Assembly (NCBI RefSeq): GCF_900112605.1
Contig: NZ_FOMJ01000006.1
Coordinates: forward strand, 62,001 to 126,000
Origin: Thiohalospira halophila DSM 15071
GTDB lineage: Bacteria > Pseudomonadota > Gammaproteobacteria > Thiohalospirales > Thiohalospiraceae
Length of the DNA: 64,000 nucleotides
Reading direction: 5' to 3'
Shown piece by piece: positions 13,347-23,276 of this stretch. The stretch's first letter is position 1. Every line of letters starts with the position of its first letter. The notes below the pieces were generated by a model that searched no databases, was not told where the DNA came from, and was given only the letters and a program-made list of their open reading frames with translations. Made by a program: the position numbers and the translations under genes.

Positions 13347-15461
13347 TCAGAGGTCCAGCCGCTGGTCGGCCACCGGCTCCCGGGTGGGCTCCCCCTCCAG
13401 CAGTCTCGGCGTGACGAAGATCAGCAGCTCCGCCTTGGCGTTGACCTCCCGGGTATGGCGAAAGAGGCGGCCCAGCAACGGCAGGTCCCCCAGCAGCGGG
13501 ACCTTCTCCACCTCGCGACTCTGCTCGGTCTCGTAGATCCCGCCGAGAACGACGGTCTCGCCGTTGGTTACTAGGGCCTGGGTGGTAACCTCGCGGGTAT
13601 CCACGCTGGGTACGCCGTTGAAGACCTCGCCCACGCTGTCCTTGCTGATCTCCAGATCCATGATGATACGGCCATCCGGGGTGATCTGCGGCGTCACCCC
13701 GAGGCTCAGAACCGCCTTCTTGAAGGAGACGGAGGTGGCACCGCTGGAGCTCGCCTCCTGGTAGGGGATCTCCACGCCCTGCTCGATGACCGCCTCGTGC
13801 TGGTTGGCCGTGATCACCCGAGGGTTGGAGACGATCTCCCCCTCGTTCTCCGCCTGGAGGGCGGAGAGCTCCAGATCCAGGAGGGTATCGCCGTCGAGTA
13901 CCGAGACGGCGAGCTGGCCGGCGGGATTGCTCACCGGCAGGTCCACGGCCATTCGATCGCCCCCGCCTATACTGGTAACGGCATCATTACCACCGGTATT
14001 GTTCTCACCAATAGCGCTGCCCGTGCCCGAAGCACTCCCGGAAATGGCGGTGGAAACACCACCGTTCGTGTCACTGACATGGCTGGCACCGAAACGGGTT
14101 CCCAGGTCCTCGCTGAAGTCGTCGTTGGCGATGACGATCCGGGTCTCGATCATGACCTGCTGCACCGGCACATCCAGCTCTTCCACCAGCTCCCGGGCGG
14201 AGCGGAGGTTGGCCGGGGTATCCCGGATCAGGATCTTGTTGGTCCGCTCATCCACCCGGACCGAGCCGCGCTCCGAGAGCATGCCGCCCTCCTCGGAGCG
14301 CAGCGTGGAGGCGATATCGGCGGCCTTGGCGTAGTTGACCTGGAGGGTGGTCTTCTCCAGCGGTACCAGCTCGTCCCGCCGCTGCTCCGCTTTCAGACGT
14401 TTGCTCTCGGTATCGAGCAGCTCCTGCTGCGGGGCGATAATCCGGACATCGCCGTCCTGACGCATGCCCAGACCCTTGAGGGTGAGGATGTGGTCCAGTG
14501 CCTGGTCCCAGGGGACATTCTCCAGGTGCATGGTCAACTTGCCCTGCACGGAGTCACTGACCACCATGTTCAGCCCGGTGAACTCGCCGATCCGGAAGAG
14601 CAGGCTGCGGATATCGGCATCCCGGACGTCGAAGGACAGGTGGTCCCCGGTATAGGCCGCCTCCCCGTCTTCCTCCGCCTGCGCTGGCTCCTCGTCGGCC
14701 CGAGGAGAGACCGCCAGGGTCAGCTCCCCGTCCAGGCGATGGAGGCGGTGTTCGGTCTCGCCCTCGGCGTGGACGAGCAGGTGGGCTCCGCCCTGGCGCT
14801 GGCGCACATCCACCCGCTCTACCGGCGTGGCGAAATCGCGTACGTCGTAGCGCCGCCGCTGGCCCTCGGGGACCTCGGCACCGTCGATGAAGAGGCGGTA
14901 GCCGGCCTCGTGACGGCGGATATCGACTTCGCCGCCGGGACCGGAAAGCGCCAGTTTCAACTCCCCCGCCCCTGCCTCGCCACGACGGAAGTCGACCCCC
15001 TCCAGCCGGGCCTCGGCAGTGGACGGTCCCGCCTCGTCGGCATTGGATTCGCCAGCGGCCGATGTCCCGATATCCGTATCCCCGGTTTCGGGTTCCCCGG
15101 GGCCGGGGTCCTGGCCGACCCGGCCCAGGGCGAGCCGGACCCCCTCCTCGGTGGTGCGCAGACGGTGGGCGTGGGGCCCTGGCAGGGTCGCGATGACCCG
15201 GGTCCGCCCGCCGGCCTCGATGACCCGCAGATCGCGGACCGTACCTTCCGCGACCTCCGGATGCCGCTGGACACTGCTGCCGGTCCCCGGCAGGTCCACC
15301 ACCACCCGATGGGGGTCGGCCAGGGTGAAGGAGGTGGGCTCCGCCGACCCGTCGAGAGCGAGATGGAGTCCCTCGTCCGTCGCCCGGACGCCGGTCAGCT
15401 CCGCGGCCTGGCTCGCGCCCGCGCCGAGCAGCGCCAGGGATGTCAGGATGGCTCGCCGCAT
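13347..15461 (-). CDS. pilQ: Type IV pilus secretin PilQ
   Basis: Forms the outer-membrane channel through which type IV pili pass. The 704-residue protein has a signal peptide (MRRAILTSLALLGAGASQAA), two AMIN domains that bind peptidoglycan (about 20-110 and 150-230), a secretin/TonB N-terminal domain (ISFDVRDADIRSLLFRIGEFTGLNMV region, about 270-330), an N1 domain (VNYAKAADIASTLRSEEGG) and the secretin barrel (VSNPRVITANQHEAVIEQG, ending VPLLGDLPLLGRLFRHT). The ATG follows GGAGGAAAAG. It is last in pilMNOPQ. Confidence 0.97.
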   Translation of the reverse strand: MRRAILTSLALLGAGASQAAELTGVRATDEGLHLALDGSAEPTSFTLADPHRVVVDLPGTGSSVQRHPEVAEGTVRDLRVIEAGGRTRVIATLPGPHAHRLRTTEEGVRLALGRVGQDPGPGEPETGDTDIGTSAAGESNADEAGPSTAEARLEGVDFRRGEAGAGELKLALSGPGGEVDIRRHEAGYRLFIDGAEVPEGQRRRYDVRDFATPVERVDVRQRQGGAHLLVHAEGETEHRLHRLDGELTLAVSPRADEEPAQAEEDGEAAYTGDHLSFDVRDADIRSLLFRIGEFTGLNMVVSDSVQGKLTMHLENVPWDQALDHILTLKGLGMRQDGDVRIIAPQQELLDTESKRLKAEQRRDELVPLEKTTLQVNYAKAADIASTLRSEEGGMLSERGSVRVDERTNKILIRDTPANLRSARELVEELDVPVQQVMIETRIVIANDDFSEDLGTRFGASHVSDTNGGVSTAISGSASGTGSAIGENNTGGNDAVTSIGGGDRMAVDLPVSNPAGQLAVSVLDGDTLLDLELSALQAENEGEIVSNPRVITANQHEAVIEQGVEIPYQEASSSGATSVSFKKAVLSLGVTPQITPDGRIIMDLEISKDSVGEVFNGVPSVDTREVTTQALVTNGETVVLGGIYETEQSREVEKVPLLGDLPLLGRLFRHTREVNAKAELLIFVTPRLLEGEPTREPVADQRLDL

Positions 15462-15473
15462 CTTTTCCTCCGC

Positions 15474-16007
15474 TCAGGGTTCCTGACCGTTACGCGCGTG
15501 GTCGCGCGTAACGGTGTTGTTCCGTTGCTGCCAGCCGTCACTGGCCTCTTCCCATTCGCGCAACTCGATGGTGGTGGCGGTGATCCGCTCCACGCGGCCG
15601 TGATTCCGCCCCATGTAATCACCCTCGGCCACCGAGTGGAGCCGGCCCTCGGGGTCCTCCACCAGGGCGACCCGCCGTTCACCGGAACCCATGGTCCCCA
15701 CCATTCGCAGACCCTCCAGGCTGTAGCTCTCCAGGGGATCCGGCTTGCGCCCATCCTCGGGGCCCGGCCCCTCGGCGCCATCGGGAGTAGCCGCCTCGCT
15801 CCCGCCGGGGCGCTCCATGGGATTGCGCCCCTCGGTGGCGAAGGCGGGCGGGTCGGGCTCGTTCAGGGTCGGCAGCGGGGCCACCTCGCCCCGCGCCTCG
15901 CTCTCCATGCTGGCCATGCGGGCCTCCAGCTCCTCGAGATCGGGATCGGCGCAGGCGCCGAGCAACAGGACCACCAGCGCTGCCAGGATCGAACGGTACC
16001 GGGTCAC
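15474..16007 (-). CDS. pilP: Type IV pilus assembly lipoprotein PilP
   Basis: PilP is the inner-membrane lipoprotein linking PilNO to PilQ. 177 residues with a lipobox LLLGAC (Cys about 19), a Pro/Gly/Glu-rich linker, and the PilP beta domain (LESYSLEGLRMVGTMGSGERRVALVEDPEGRLHSVAEGDYMG). It uses a GTG start preceded by GGAGGAAGAG; the GTGA overlaps the pilO stop by 4 nt, indicating translational coupling. Confidence 0.95.
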   Translation of the reverse strand: MTRYRSILAALVVLLLGACADPDLEELEARMASMESEARGEVAPLPTLNEPDPPAFATEGRNPMERPGGSEAATPDGAEGPGPEDGRKPDPLESYSLEGLRMVGTMGSGERRVALVEDPEGRLHSVAEGDYMGRNHGRVERITATTIELREWEEASDGWQQRNNTVTRDHARNGQEP

Positions 16008-16600
16008 GTCTCTTCCTCCCCGCCACGGTAGCGATAGGTTCGCGCGGTCATCTCGATAGTGACCCCTTCCCCCTCCTCGTTGGTCTCGATAGTGACGTCA
16101 CCGATGGTGACCACCCGCGGCAGCTCCACCAGCGCCTGGACGAAATGGCCGAACTCGGTGAAGGTCCCGCTCAGGCGGAGCCGGACCGGCGCCTCGGCGT
16201 AGAACTCGTCCGGCACCTCGGGGAGGGGTTCGAAGCGCTCGAAGCGCAGGCCGGCGGACCGGCCGGCCTCGGAGATCCGGGTGAGGAGGCGGGCCATCTC
16301 GCTGCCCCTGGGGAGGCGCTCGAGGAGATCGCGGTAGAGGTCGCGGATGGCCTCCATGCGCTGCCGGTGGCGCGGCAGATCCGCCGCCAGCGCCCGCCGG
16401 TCGGCGTAGCGCTCCAGCAGCTTTTCCTCCCGGGCCTCGGCGGCGGTGAGATCCGACCAGGCCGGCCGCAACAGGAAGAGGCCGGCGAGCACCAGGACCA
16501 CGGCGGTCCCCATCCCGGCCAGCAGCAGCCGGACACCGCGGGGCCAGCGGTGCGCCGTCGCCAGGTCGATCTCGATATTATTCAGGTCACTCAGGGCCAT
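16004..16600 (-). CDS. pilO: Type IV pilus assembly protein PilO
   Basis: An inner-membrane pilus alignment protein that forms a dimer with PilN. 198 residues: a short cytoplasmic N-terminus (MALSDLNNIEIDLATAHRWP), one membrane helix (LLLAGMGTAVVLVLAGLFLL, about 25-45), a coiled coil (EEKLLERYADRRALAADLPRHR) and a ferredoxin-like periplasmic domain. The ATG at 16600 is chosen because GGGAGGGCACGG precedes it. The reading frame overlaps the end of pilN by 14 nt. Confidence 0.95.
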   Translation of the reverse strand: MALSDLNNIEIDLATAHRWPRGVRLLLAGMGTAVVLVLAGLFLLRPAWSDLTAAEAREEKLLERYADRRALAADLPRHRQRMEAIRDLYRDLLERLPRGSEMARLLTRISEAGRSAGLRFERFEPLPEVPDEFYAEAPVRLRLSGTFTEFGHFVQALVELPRVVTIGDVTIETNEEGEGVTIEMTARTYRYRGGEEET

Positions 16601-17156
16601 CCGTGCCCTCCCCGGTTCCGGTGGTCCCCCTGAGGGGGACATGCAGACGAAAACGGTAGGCGTCCTCCCCGGTCTCCTCGATGAACTCCAGCCTCGGCGC
16701 GCGGAAGGCCGCCGCCCGTTCGAGGCTGTTCATGAAGAGGGAGATGGCGTCGTTGGCACGGGCCTCGCCCACTACCTCCATGGCGCCCTGGTGCACGCGC
16801 AGGGAATCGATGACCACGGCCTCGGGCACCGCATCGACCAGGCCATTGAGCCACCGCAGGGGCTGCGCACGCCGAACCACCAGGCCTTCCAGGACCGCCA
16901 TCCGTTGCTCGATGCGCTCGCGCTCCTCGCGCAGGCGGGTCACCTCGTCCAGACGCTCTTCCACCTCTCCGATGGCGCGCTCCAGGTAGTCATTCCGCTC
17001 GGCCTGGGCGGACTGCCAGGCCGCCAGTTGCAACCAGGCGCCCCCGGCTACAAGCGCCGCCAGCAGTGGGGCCCCGGCGATCAGGAGGAGTACGCGCAGC
17101 CGTTCGCGCCGACGGCGTTCCGCCCGCCAGGGGAGAAGGTTCACCGCGTGCGTCAT
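16587..17156 (-). CDS. pilN: Type IV pilus assembly protein PilN
   Basis: The 189-residue partner of PilO and PilM. The conserved N-terminus, N-L-L-P-W-R (VNLLPWRAERR), is the PilM-binding motif. A membrane helix follows (LLLIAGAPLLAALVAGGAWLQL, about 23-45), then a coiled coil (ERNDYLERAIGEVEERLDEVTRLREERERIEQR) and a periplasmic alpha/beta domain. The start overlaps the pilM stop by 4 nt. Confidence 0.96.
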   Translation of the reverse strand: MTHAVNLLPWRAERRRRERLRVLLLIAGAPLLAALVAGGAWLQLAAWQSAQAERNDYLERAIGEVEERLDEVTRLREERERIEQRMAVLEGLVVRRAQPLRWLNGLVDAVPEAVVIDSLRVHQGAMEVVGEARANDAISLFMNSLERAAAFRAPRLEFIEETGEDAYRFRLHVPLRGTTGTGEGTDGPE

Positions 17157-18163
17157 AGGGGCCTCCGTCGTCCCAGGGCAGCGGCCACGGCCAGGGCCGG
17201 CTCCATCCCGCGCAGGCCGGCGGGGGCCTCGTCCCCCTTCCGGGAGAGGGGCCGCGCCAGGGCCACGGGGAGGTCGAGGGCATCCCGGAGCGCGGCGGCG
17301 ATCCCGGGAGTCAACGCACCGCCGCCGGCGAGGAGCAGGCGATCCGCGCCACGGCCGGCCTGGTCGGCAGCCAGCGGGAGGAGGCGATTGAGCTGGGCGG
17401 CTACCGCCTCGACAAAGGGGGTGACCAAATCGTCTGCGGGCACCTCTCCCTGGCGCAGGGCGTTTTCGGCCTCGACGCGGGTCATGCCGCGGGCACTGGA
17501 CAGGGCCGTCGCCAGAGGAGTCCCGGAAAGGGCCTGGGACCGGCTGAAGTGGTGTCCGCCGCCTCCGGCCAGGGCGAGGGTCATGCTGGTGGCCCCGATG
17601 TCGGCCACCGCCACGGCTTCCCCCTCCCCGGCCATGGCGGCGGCGGACTGCTCCAGGGCGAAGGATTCCAGGTCCACCAGCAAGGGGCGCAAACCGGCCT
17701 CACGGGCGGCGGCGAGGCGGCCGTCTACCTGGTCGGCCCGCGAGGCCGCCAGCAGGACCTGGCACAGGCCGGCATCGTCGGGATCGGGCCCGAGCACCTG
17801 GAAGTCGAGGTAGACGCTGGCCGGGTCGAAGGGGAGGGCACTCGCCGCCTCCTCCCGGACCCGCGCCTCCAGCTCCTCCTCCTCCAGATTGGCGGGGAGG
17901 CGCCATTCGCGAGTCATCACCGCCGCCCCGCCCACGGCCAGGGCGGCCCGGCGAGGGGGGCGGCCGAGTTCGCCCAGCGCGGTCCGCAGCGCAGTGGCGA
18001 CCGCCTCCGGCTGCTGAACCTGTTTCTCGCTGACGACGCCGTCGGGGAGGGGGACGACGGACCAGCGCGGCGAATGACGGCGCGGCAGCGCCACCACCTT
18101 GACCGCACTGGTCCCGATATCGACCCCCAGAAGGGGGGTAGAGCCCATCCCTGTTCTCTTCAT
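17153..18163 (-). CDS. pilM: Type IV pilus ATPase-fold protein PilM
   Basis: An actin/FtsA-like cytoplasmic protein that recruits PilN. 336 residues, with nucleotide-binding motifs LGVDIGTSAVKVV (about 13-25), AVADIGATSMTLAL and LLLAGGGALTPGI. It heads the pilMNOPQ operon, divergent from mrcA. An in-frame ATG at 18148 (MGSTPLL) has a better spaced purine tract and may be the true start. A -35-like TTGACG on the minus strand lies at 18219-18224, but no strong -10 follows. Confidence 0.95.
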   Translation of the reverse strand: MKRTGMGSTPLLGVDIGTSAVKVVALPRRHSPRWSVVPLPDGVVSEKQVQQPEAVATALRTALGELGRPPRRAALAVGGAAVMTREWRLPANLEEEELEARVREEAASALPFDPASVYLDFQVLGPDPDDAGLCQVLLAASRADQVDGRLAAAREAGLRPLLVDLESFALEQSAAAMAGEGEAVAVADIGATSMTLALAGGGGHHFSRSQALSGTPLATALSSARGMTRVEAENALRQGEVPADDLVTPFVEAVAAQLNRLLPLAADQAGRGADRLLLAGGGALTPGIAAALRDALDLPVALARPLSRKGDEAPAGLRGMEPALAVAAALGRRRPL

Positions 18164-18257
18164 TGCGCGAAGTCCGTATCACGCGGGTTTTATTCATCTT
18201 CGCGCCAACAGCCGCCACCGTCAACGGCAAGCATTCCCCTGGCCAGGCCCGGCGCCG

Positions 18258-18263
18258 TATACT
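18258..18263 (+). promoter_or_regulatory. Candidate -10 element for mrcA
   Basis: TATACT, 30 nt before the mrcA start codon, in the only intergenic gap between the divergent pilM and mrcA genes. No clear -35 hexamer accompanies it. Confidence 0.4.
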
Positions 18264-18293
18264 GGACGCCTGTTCCGGCAACATCGCGCCCCC

Positions 18294-20789
18294 ATGTCCT
18301 CTCTGGTCCGCTATTCCCGTCGCCTGGTCCTCGGCCTGGCCCTCCTCTACGTCGCCGCCGTGGCCGCCGGCTTCGCCGCCTATGCGCACCTCGCGCCCGG
18401 GCTGCCCGCCCATGCCGAGCTGCAGGACATCGAGCTCCAGGTGCCCCTGCGCGTCTACAGCCGCGACGGCGTCCTCATGGCGGAGTACGGCAGTCAGCGC
18501 CGGATCCCGCTGGAACGCGACGAGATCCCCCCGCTCATGATCCGGGCGGTCATGGCCGCCGAGGACAACCGCTTCTACGAGCATCCCGGGGTGGACTACC
18601 TGGGCCTGCTCCGGGCGGCGGCCAACCTCGCCGCCACCGGGGAGAAGAGCCAGGGGGGCAGCACCATCACCATGCAGGTGGCGCGCAACTTCTTCCTGAC
18701 GCGGGAGAAGACCTACCTGCGCAAGTTCCGGGAGATCCTGCTCGCCTTCAAGATGGAGCGGGAGCTGGACAAGGGGACCATCCTCGAGCTCTACCTCAAC
18801 AAGATCTACCTGGGTAACCGCGCCTACGGGGTCGGGGCGGCGGCGGAGGTCTACTACGGCCTCGGCGTGGACGAACTCAACCCGGCACAGATGGCGATGA
18901 TCGCCGGACTGCCCAAGGCGCCCTCCCGCTACAACCCGCTCACCGGGAGCGAGCGGGCACTCATCCGGCGCAATTACGTCCTCGACCGCATGCACGCCCT
19001 GGGCTACCTGCCGACCAATCGCTGGCAGGAGGCGCGCGCCTTCCGCGACAACGCCAGGTATCACGGCGCGGAAGCGAGCCTGCACGCCCCCTGGGTGGCC
19101 GAGCTCGCCCGCCGGGAGATGGTGGCGCGCCACGGCGAGGGCGCCTACACCGGCGGCTACCGCGTCTACACCACGGTGGAGAGCCGGCTCCAGGAGGCGG
19201 CCAACCAGGCCCTGTCCAACGGCATCCACGACTATTCCTTCCGCCACGGCTACCGGGGTCCGGTGGAGCGGCGCGAGCTGCAGCTGGATGGTCCGCTACG
19301 GTACTGGCTGGCCACCGCCGACAGCCCCGGCCCGCTGGAGCTGCGCCCGCCGCAGCTCCAGCAGTGGCGCGACTGGCTGGACGAGATCCGCCTGCCCCGG
19401 GATCTCGAACCGGGACTGGTGCTGGCGGTGGAAGAGCGCTCGGCGCGGGTCCTCACCCGGGAAGGCAACCTGGATACCATCCCGTGGCGAGGCCTAGCCT
19501 GGGCGCGCCCCTACCGCGATACCAACAGCACCGGGCCGGCCCCGGACACCGCGGCGGACGTCGTGGCGGTGGGCGATATCGTTCGCCTGCGCCCGCTGGG
19601 TGAGGGCCGCTGGCATCTGGCCAACAGGCCCGAGGTCCAGGGAGCCCTGGTCTCCCTGCACCCGGACGACGGCAGCGTCCTGGCCCTGACCGGCGGCTAC
19701 GACTTCAGCCGCAGCAAGTACAACCGGGTGACCCAGGCGCGCCGGCAGCCGGGCTCCAACTTCAAGCCCTTCATCTACTCCGCGGCGCTGGAGCACGGCT
19801 TCACTCCCGCGAGCATCATCAACGATGCGCCGGTGGTCCTGGAGGACTCGGCCCTGGAGGGGGTCTGGGCGCCGGAGAACTACAGCGGCCGCTTCTTCGG
19901 CCCCACCCGGCTGCGTACCGGTCTGGTCAAATCGCGCAACCTCATCTCCATCCGCCTGCTGCGCGCCATGGGGATCCGCTACGCCATCAACCACGCCACC
20001 CGTTTCGGCTTCGACCGCGAGCGCCTGCCCCGGGACCTGACCCTGGCCCTGGGCAGCGGCGCCATAACCCCGCTCGAACTGGCCACCGGTTTCACGGTCT
20101 TCGCCAACGGCGGCTACCGGGTGGACGCCCACTTCCTCCAGCGTATCGAGGACCGCGACGGGCGCATCCTCTACGAGGCCAACCCGGAGCGGGTCTGCCC
20201 CGACTGCGACGAGGCCGTCCCCGACGGTCTGCGAGGGGCGGAGCACCTGGTCGCCCGGATCGGCCTGCCGGGACTGCCGGTCCCCGAGCCCCGGGCCGAA
20301 CGGCCCGCCGAACGGGTGCTGCCGCCGGGGAACGTCTACCAGATGAATGCCATGCTGCGGGATGTGGTCAAGGAGGGGACCGGCCAAGGGGCGCTGGCCC
20401 TGGGCCGTGACGACCTGGCCGGCAAGACCGGGACCACCAACCAGCAGGTGGACGCCTGGTTCACCGGCTTCAACCACGCCGTGGCGACCACCGCATGGGT
20501 GGGCTTCGACAGCCCCCGCCCGCTGGGTCGGCGCGAGACCGGCGCCCGGGCCGCGCTGCCCATGTGGCGGGACTACATGCGGGTCGCCCTGGCCGGGGTC
20601 CCGGAGAAGGAGCTGGAGCGCCCCTCGGGCATGGTCACGGTGCGCATCGACCCGGAGACCGGTCAGCTGGCCGGTCCGGACAACGAGGAGGCGATCTTCG
20701 AGACCTTCCGCCCGGGCCACGTCCCGGAGCCGAGCAGCGAGGGCAATGGCTCCAATTCTGACGACGACGTCCAGCGTTCGCTCTTCTAG
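18294..20789 (+). CDS. mrcA: Penicillin-binding protein 1A, bifunctional peptidoglycan synthase
   Basis: Polymerises and cross-links peptidoglycan in the periplasm while anchored in the inner membrane. 831 residues: a membrane helix (about 10-32), the glycosyltransferase domain with catalytic Glu90 in AAEDNRFYEHPG and GGSTITMQVARN, an OB-like insert typical of PBP1A, then the transpeptidase domain with the active serine in the SNFK motif (Ser488), SRN about residue 545 and KTGTT beginning at Lys711. The ATG at 18294 (MSSLVRYSRRLVLG) matches family N-termini. Divergent from pilM, as in E. coli and Pseudomonas. Confidence 0.97.
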   Translation: MSSLVRYSRRLVLGLALLYVAAVAAGFAAYAHLAPGLPAHAELQDIELQVPLRVYSRDGVLMAEYGSQRRIPLERDEIPPLMIRAVMAAEDNRFYEHPGVDYLGLLRAAANLAATGEKSQGGSTITMQVARNFFLTREKTYLRKFREILLAFKMERELDKGTILELYLNKIYLGNRAYGVGAAAEVYYGLGVDELNPAQMAMIAGLPKAPSRYNPLTGSERALIRRNYVLDRMHALGYLPTNRWQEARAFRDNARYHGAEASLHAPWVAELARREMVARHGEGAYTGGYRVYTTVESRLQEAANQALSNGIHDYSFRHGYRGPVERRELQLDGPLRYWLATADSPGPLELRPPQLQQWRDWLDEIRLPRDLEPGLVLAVEERSARVLTREGNLDTIPWRGLAWARPYRDTNSTGPAPDTAADVVAVGDIVRLRPLGEGRWHLANRPEVQGALVSLHPDDGSVLALTGGYDFSRSKYNRVTQARRQPGSNFKPFIYSAALEHGFTPASIINDAPVVLEDSALEGVWAPENYSGRFFGPTRLRTGLVKSRNLISIRLLRAMGIRYAINHATRFGFDRERLPRDLTLALGSGAITPLELATGFTVFANGGYRVDAHFLQRIEDRDGRILYEANPERVCPDCDEAVPDGLRGAEHLVARIGLPGLPVPEPRAERPAERVLPPGNVYQMNAMLRDVVKEGTGQGALALGRDDLAGKTGTTNQQVDAWFTGFNHAVATTAWVGFDSPRPLGRRETGARAALPMWRDYMRVALAGVPEKELERPSGMVTVRIDPETGQLAGPDNEEAIFETFRPGHVPEPSSEGNGSNSDDDVQRSLF

Positions 20790-20800
20790 GGGACCCGCCC

Positions 20801-21436
20801 ATGGCATCGACTCCCCGGCGACACGACCAGGCCATGCGCCAGAGCATCGCCACCGAGGCGGCGCGACTCATGAGCGACGGCGCCCTCACCGATTTCCACC
20901 ACGCCAAGCGCAAGGCGGCGGCACGGCTGGGGGCGGCGGACACCCGGAACCTGCCGCGCAACGAGGAGATCGAGGCCGCCCTGCGGGAACATCAGCGGCT
21001 CTTCGAGGCGGACCACCAGCCCCGGGAGCTGGCGCGGCTGCGCCGGGTGGCGCTGGAGGTCATGGCGGCCTTCGAGGACTTCCGGCCGCGCCTGGTGGGG
21101 CCGGTCCTCACGGGGACGGCGGGGAGCTACAGCCGGGTGACGCTGCACCTGTTCAGCGACACCCCGGAGGCCATCGCCTTCCGGCTCATGGACCACCACC
21201 ATCCCTTCGACGAGGGCGAGGTGGAACTACGGATGGGCGAGACCGAGCAGCGACTGCCCAGCTTCCGCTTTCCCTGGGGTGAGGAGGAGAATCCCCCCGA
21301 GGTGGAGGTGGTGGTCTTCCCGGAACGGGGGATCCGACAGGCACCGGCGTCGCCGGTGGACGGCCAGCCCATGGCACGGGCCAGCCGCGAGGCGGTGGCC
21401 GAACTGCTGGCCGGCGAGGGGGAGTCGCCGGCCTGA
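20801..21436 (+). CDS. Conserved hypothetical protein downstream of mrcA
   Basis: A 211-residue soluble protein with no signal peptide. Its N-terminal half is helical and basic (DFHHAKRKAAARLGAADTRNLPRNEEIEAALREHQRLF); the second half is beta-rich (GPVLTGTAGSYSRVTLHLFSDTPEAIAFRLMDHHHPFDEGEVEL). The GTAGSYSRVTLHLFSD stretch is faintly like a nucleotidyltransferase core, but the second acidic pair is not evident, so I do not claim activity. It begins 11 nt after the mrcA stop and is probably co-transcribed. It converges with rpmE. Confidence 0.7.
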   Translation: MASTPRRHDQAMRQSIATEAARLMSDGALTDFHHAKRKAAARLGAADTRNLPRNEEIEAALREHQRLFEADHQPRELARLRRVALEVMAAFEDFRPRLVGPVLTGTAGSYSRVTLHLFSDTPEAIAFRLMDHHHPFDEGEVELRMGETEQRLPSFRFPWGEEENPPEVEVVVFPERGIRQAPASPVDGQPMARASREAVAELLAGEGESPA

Positions 21437-21442
21437 CGGCCC

Positions 21443-21643
21443 TTACATGCCGTACTTCTGGCGGAACTTGTCCACGCGCCCGGCGGTGTCCACCAGCCGC
21501 TGCTTGCCGGTGTAGAAGGGGTGGCACTCGGCGCAGACGTCCACGTGGAGGTCCTCCGAAGCCGTGGAGCGGGTCTTGAAGCTGTTGCCGCAGCTGCAGC
21601 TCACATTGATTTCCTGATACCGGGGATGGATATCCGCTTTCAT
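21443..21643 (-). CDS. rpmE: 50S ribosomal protein L31, zinc form
   Basis: A 66-residue component of the large ribosomal subunit. Four zinc ligands are present (C16, C18, C37, C40 in VSCSCGN and [14 protein letters not shown]), so this is the C+ zinc-binding type rather than the zinc-free paralogue. It lies downstream of rho on the same strand, the usual gammaproteobacterial neighbourhood. Confidence 0.97.
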   Translation of the reverse strand: MKADIHPRYQEINVSCSCGNSFKTRSTASEDLHVDVCAECHPFYTGKQRLVDTAGRVDKFRQKYGM

Positions 21644-21759
21644 CGCTACCTACCTCGCGTTGGACCCTGAAGCGCCCTCTCCCTCGGGACGCCGCGAACA
21701 AGCCGGCCATCTTACGCCAGCGCGCCGCCCCCCGGCAAGGGGAGCCGGCGCCGTCGCGG

Positions 21760-23016
21760 TCAGCGCTTCATCGAGTCGAAGAACTGGTCGTTGGTCTTGG
21801 TGGCCTTGAGCTTGTCGTGGAGGAATTCCATGGCCGCCACCTCGTCCATGGGATTGAGCAGCTTGCGCAGCACCCACATCTTCTGCAGCTCGTCCGGCTT
21901 GGTGAGCAGCTCCTCGCGCCGGGTGCCGGAGCGGTTGATGTTGATGGCCGGGAAGATCCGCTTCTCGGCGATGCGCCGGTCCAGGTGCAGCTCCAGGTTA
22001 CCGGTGCCCTTGAACTCCTCGAAGATGACCTCGTCCATGCGCGACCCGGTCTCCACCAGGGCGGTGGCGAGGATGCTCAGGCTGCCGCCCTCCTCGATGT
22101 TCCGCGCCGCGCCGAAGAAGCGCTTGGGCCGGTGCAGGGCGTTGGCGTCCACGCCGCCGGTAAGCACCTTGCCCGAGGAGGGGATCGTGGTGTTGTAGGC
22201 CCGCGCCAGACGGGTAATGGAGTCCAGCAGGATGACCACGTCGGTCTTGTGCTCCACCAGCCGCTTGGCCCGCTCGATGACCATCTCCGCCACCTGCACG
22301 TGGCGGGTCGCCGGCTCGTCGAAGGTGGAGGAGACCACCTCGCCGCGCACCGACCGCTCCATCTCCGTGACCTCCTCGGGCCGCTCGTCGATGAGCAGGA
22401 CGATGAGGAATACCTCGGGGTGGTTCTGCGTGATGGACTGGGCGATCTGCTGCAGCATCAGGGTCTTGCCCGCCTTGGGCGGAGAGACCACCAGGCCGCG
22501 CTGGCCCTTGCCGATGGGAGCGATGAGGTCGATGACCCGGGGGGTAATGTCCTCGGTGGAGCCGTTTCCCACCTCCATCTGCATGCGCTCCGTGGCGTGC
22601 AGTGGAGTCAGATTCTCGAACAGGACCTTGTTCTTGGAGTGCTCCGGCCGCTCGAAGTTGATCTCCTCGACCTTGAGCAGGGCGAAGTAGCGCTCCCCCT
22701 CCTTGGGCGGCCGGATCTTGCCGGCGATGTTGTCCCCCGTGCGCAGGTTGAAGCGCCGGATCTGGCTGGGGGAAACGTAGATGTCGTCCGGCCCCGCCAG
22801 GTAGGAGCCGTCCGCCGAGCGGAGGAAGCCGAACCCGTCCTGGAGGATCTCCAGCACCCCGTCGCCGTAGATGTCCTCGCCGCGCTCGGCGTGCGCCTTG
22901 AGCATGGCGACGATGACGTCCTGCTTGCGGGCCCGGGAGAGCCCCTCCAGGTTCATCTCCTCGGCCTGCTTGATGAGCTCGGCCGCGGTGGTGCGCTTGA
23001 GTTCGGTCAGATTCAT
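21760..23016 (-). CDS. rho: Transcription termination factor Rho
   Basis: A hexameric RNA helicase that ends transcription at rut-bearing RNAs. 418 residues, close to E. coli (419). It has the helix-extended-loop N-terminus ([21 protein letters not shown]), the cold-shock RNA-binding fold ([17 protein letters not shown]), Walker [11 protein letters not shown], Walker [17 protein letters not shown], the Q loop and R loop [27 protein letters not shown]. The ATG at 23016 matches family starts; an upstream ATG at 23052 is less likely. The 260-bp gap to trxA holds no gene. Confidence 0.97.
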   Translation of the reverse strand: MNLTELKRTTAAELIKQAEEMNLEGLSRARKQDVIVAMLKAHAERGEDIYGDGVLEILQDGFGFLRSADGSYLAGPDDIYVSPSQIRRFNLRTGDNIAGKIRPPKEGERYFALLKVEEINFERPEHSKNKVLFENLTPLHATERMQMEVGNGSTEDITPRVIDLIAPIGKGQRGLVVSPPKAGKTLMLQQIAQSITQNHPEVFLIVLLIDERPEEVTEMERSVRGEVVSSTFDEPATRHVQVAEMVIERAKRLVEHKTDVVILLDSITRLARAYNTTIPSSGKVLTGGVDANALHRPKRFFGAARNIEEGGSLSILATALVETGSRMDEVIFEEFKGTGNLELHLDRRIAEKRIFPAININRSGTRREELLTKPDELQKMWVLRKLLNPMDEVAAMEFLHDKLKATKTNDQFFDSMKR

Positions 23017-23276
23017 GGTCTTGTCGCTGTTTTGATCGGATGATTCGGGCATGGGGATTCCGGCGGGTACGGGAACGACTCCGCGGAGACTCCACCGATC
23101 GGCGGCCACACGCCAGGAGGGAGGGTCCGTTTCCGGGATCGGGAGTTCGGGGCGAGAGTCCTGAAAAACGAAAAGGTCGCGCCGCAGGGGGCAAGCGCGT
23201 AAGGGAAGCTACCACGAAGGTGGACCGGGGTCCACCCTCGACCGGCGGCCACCCGCGGGCGGCCGCCGGTCAGCGG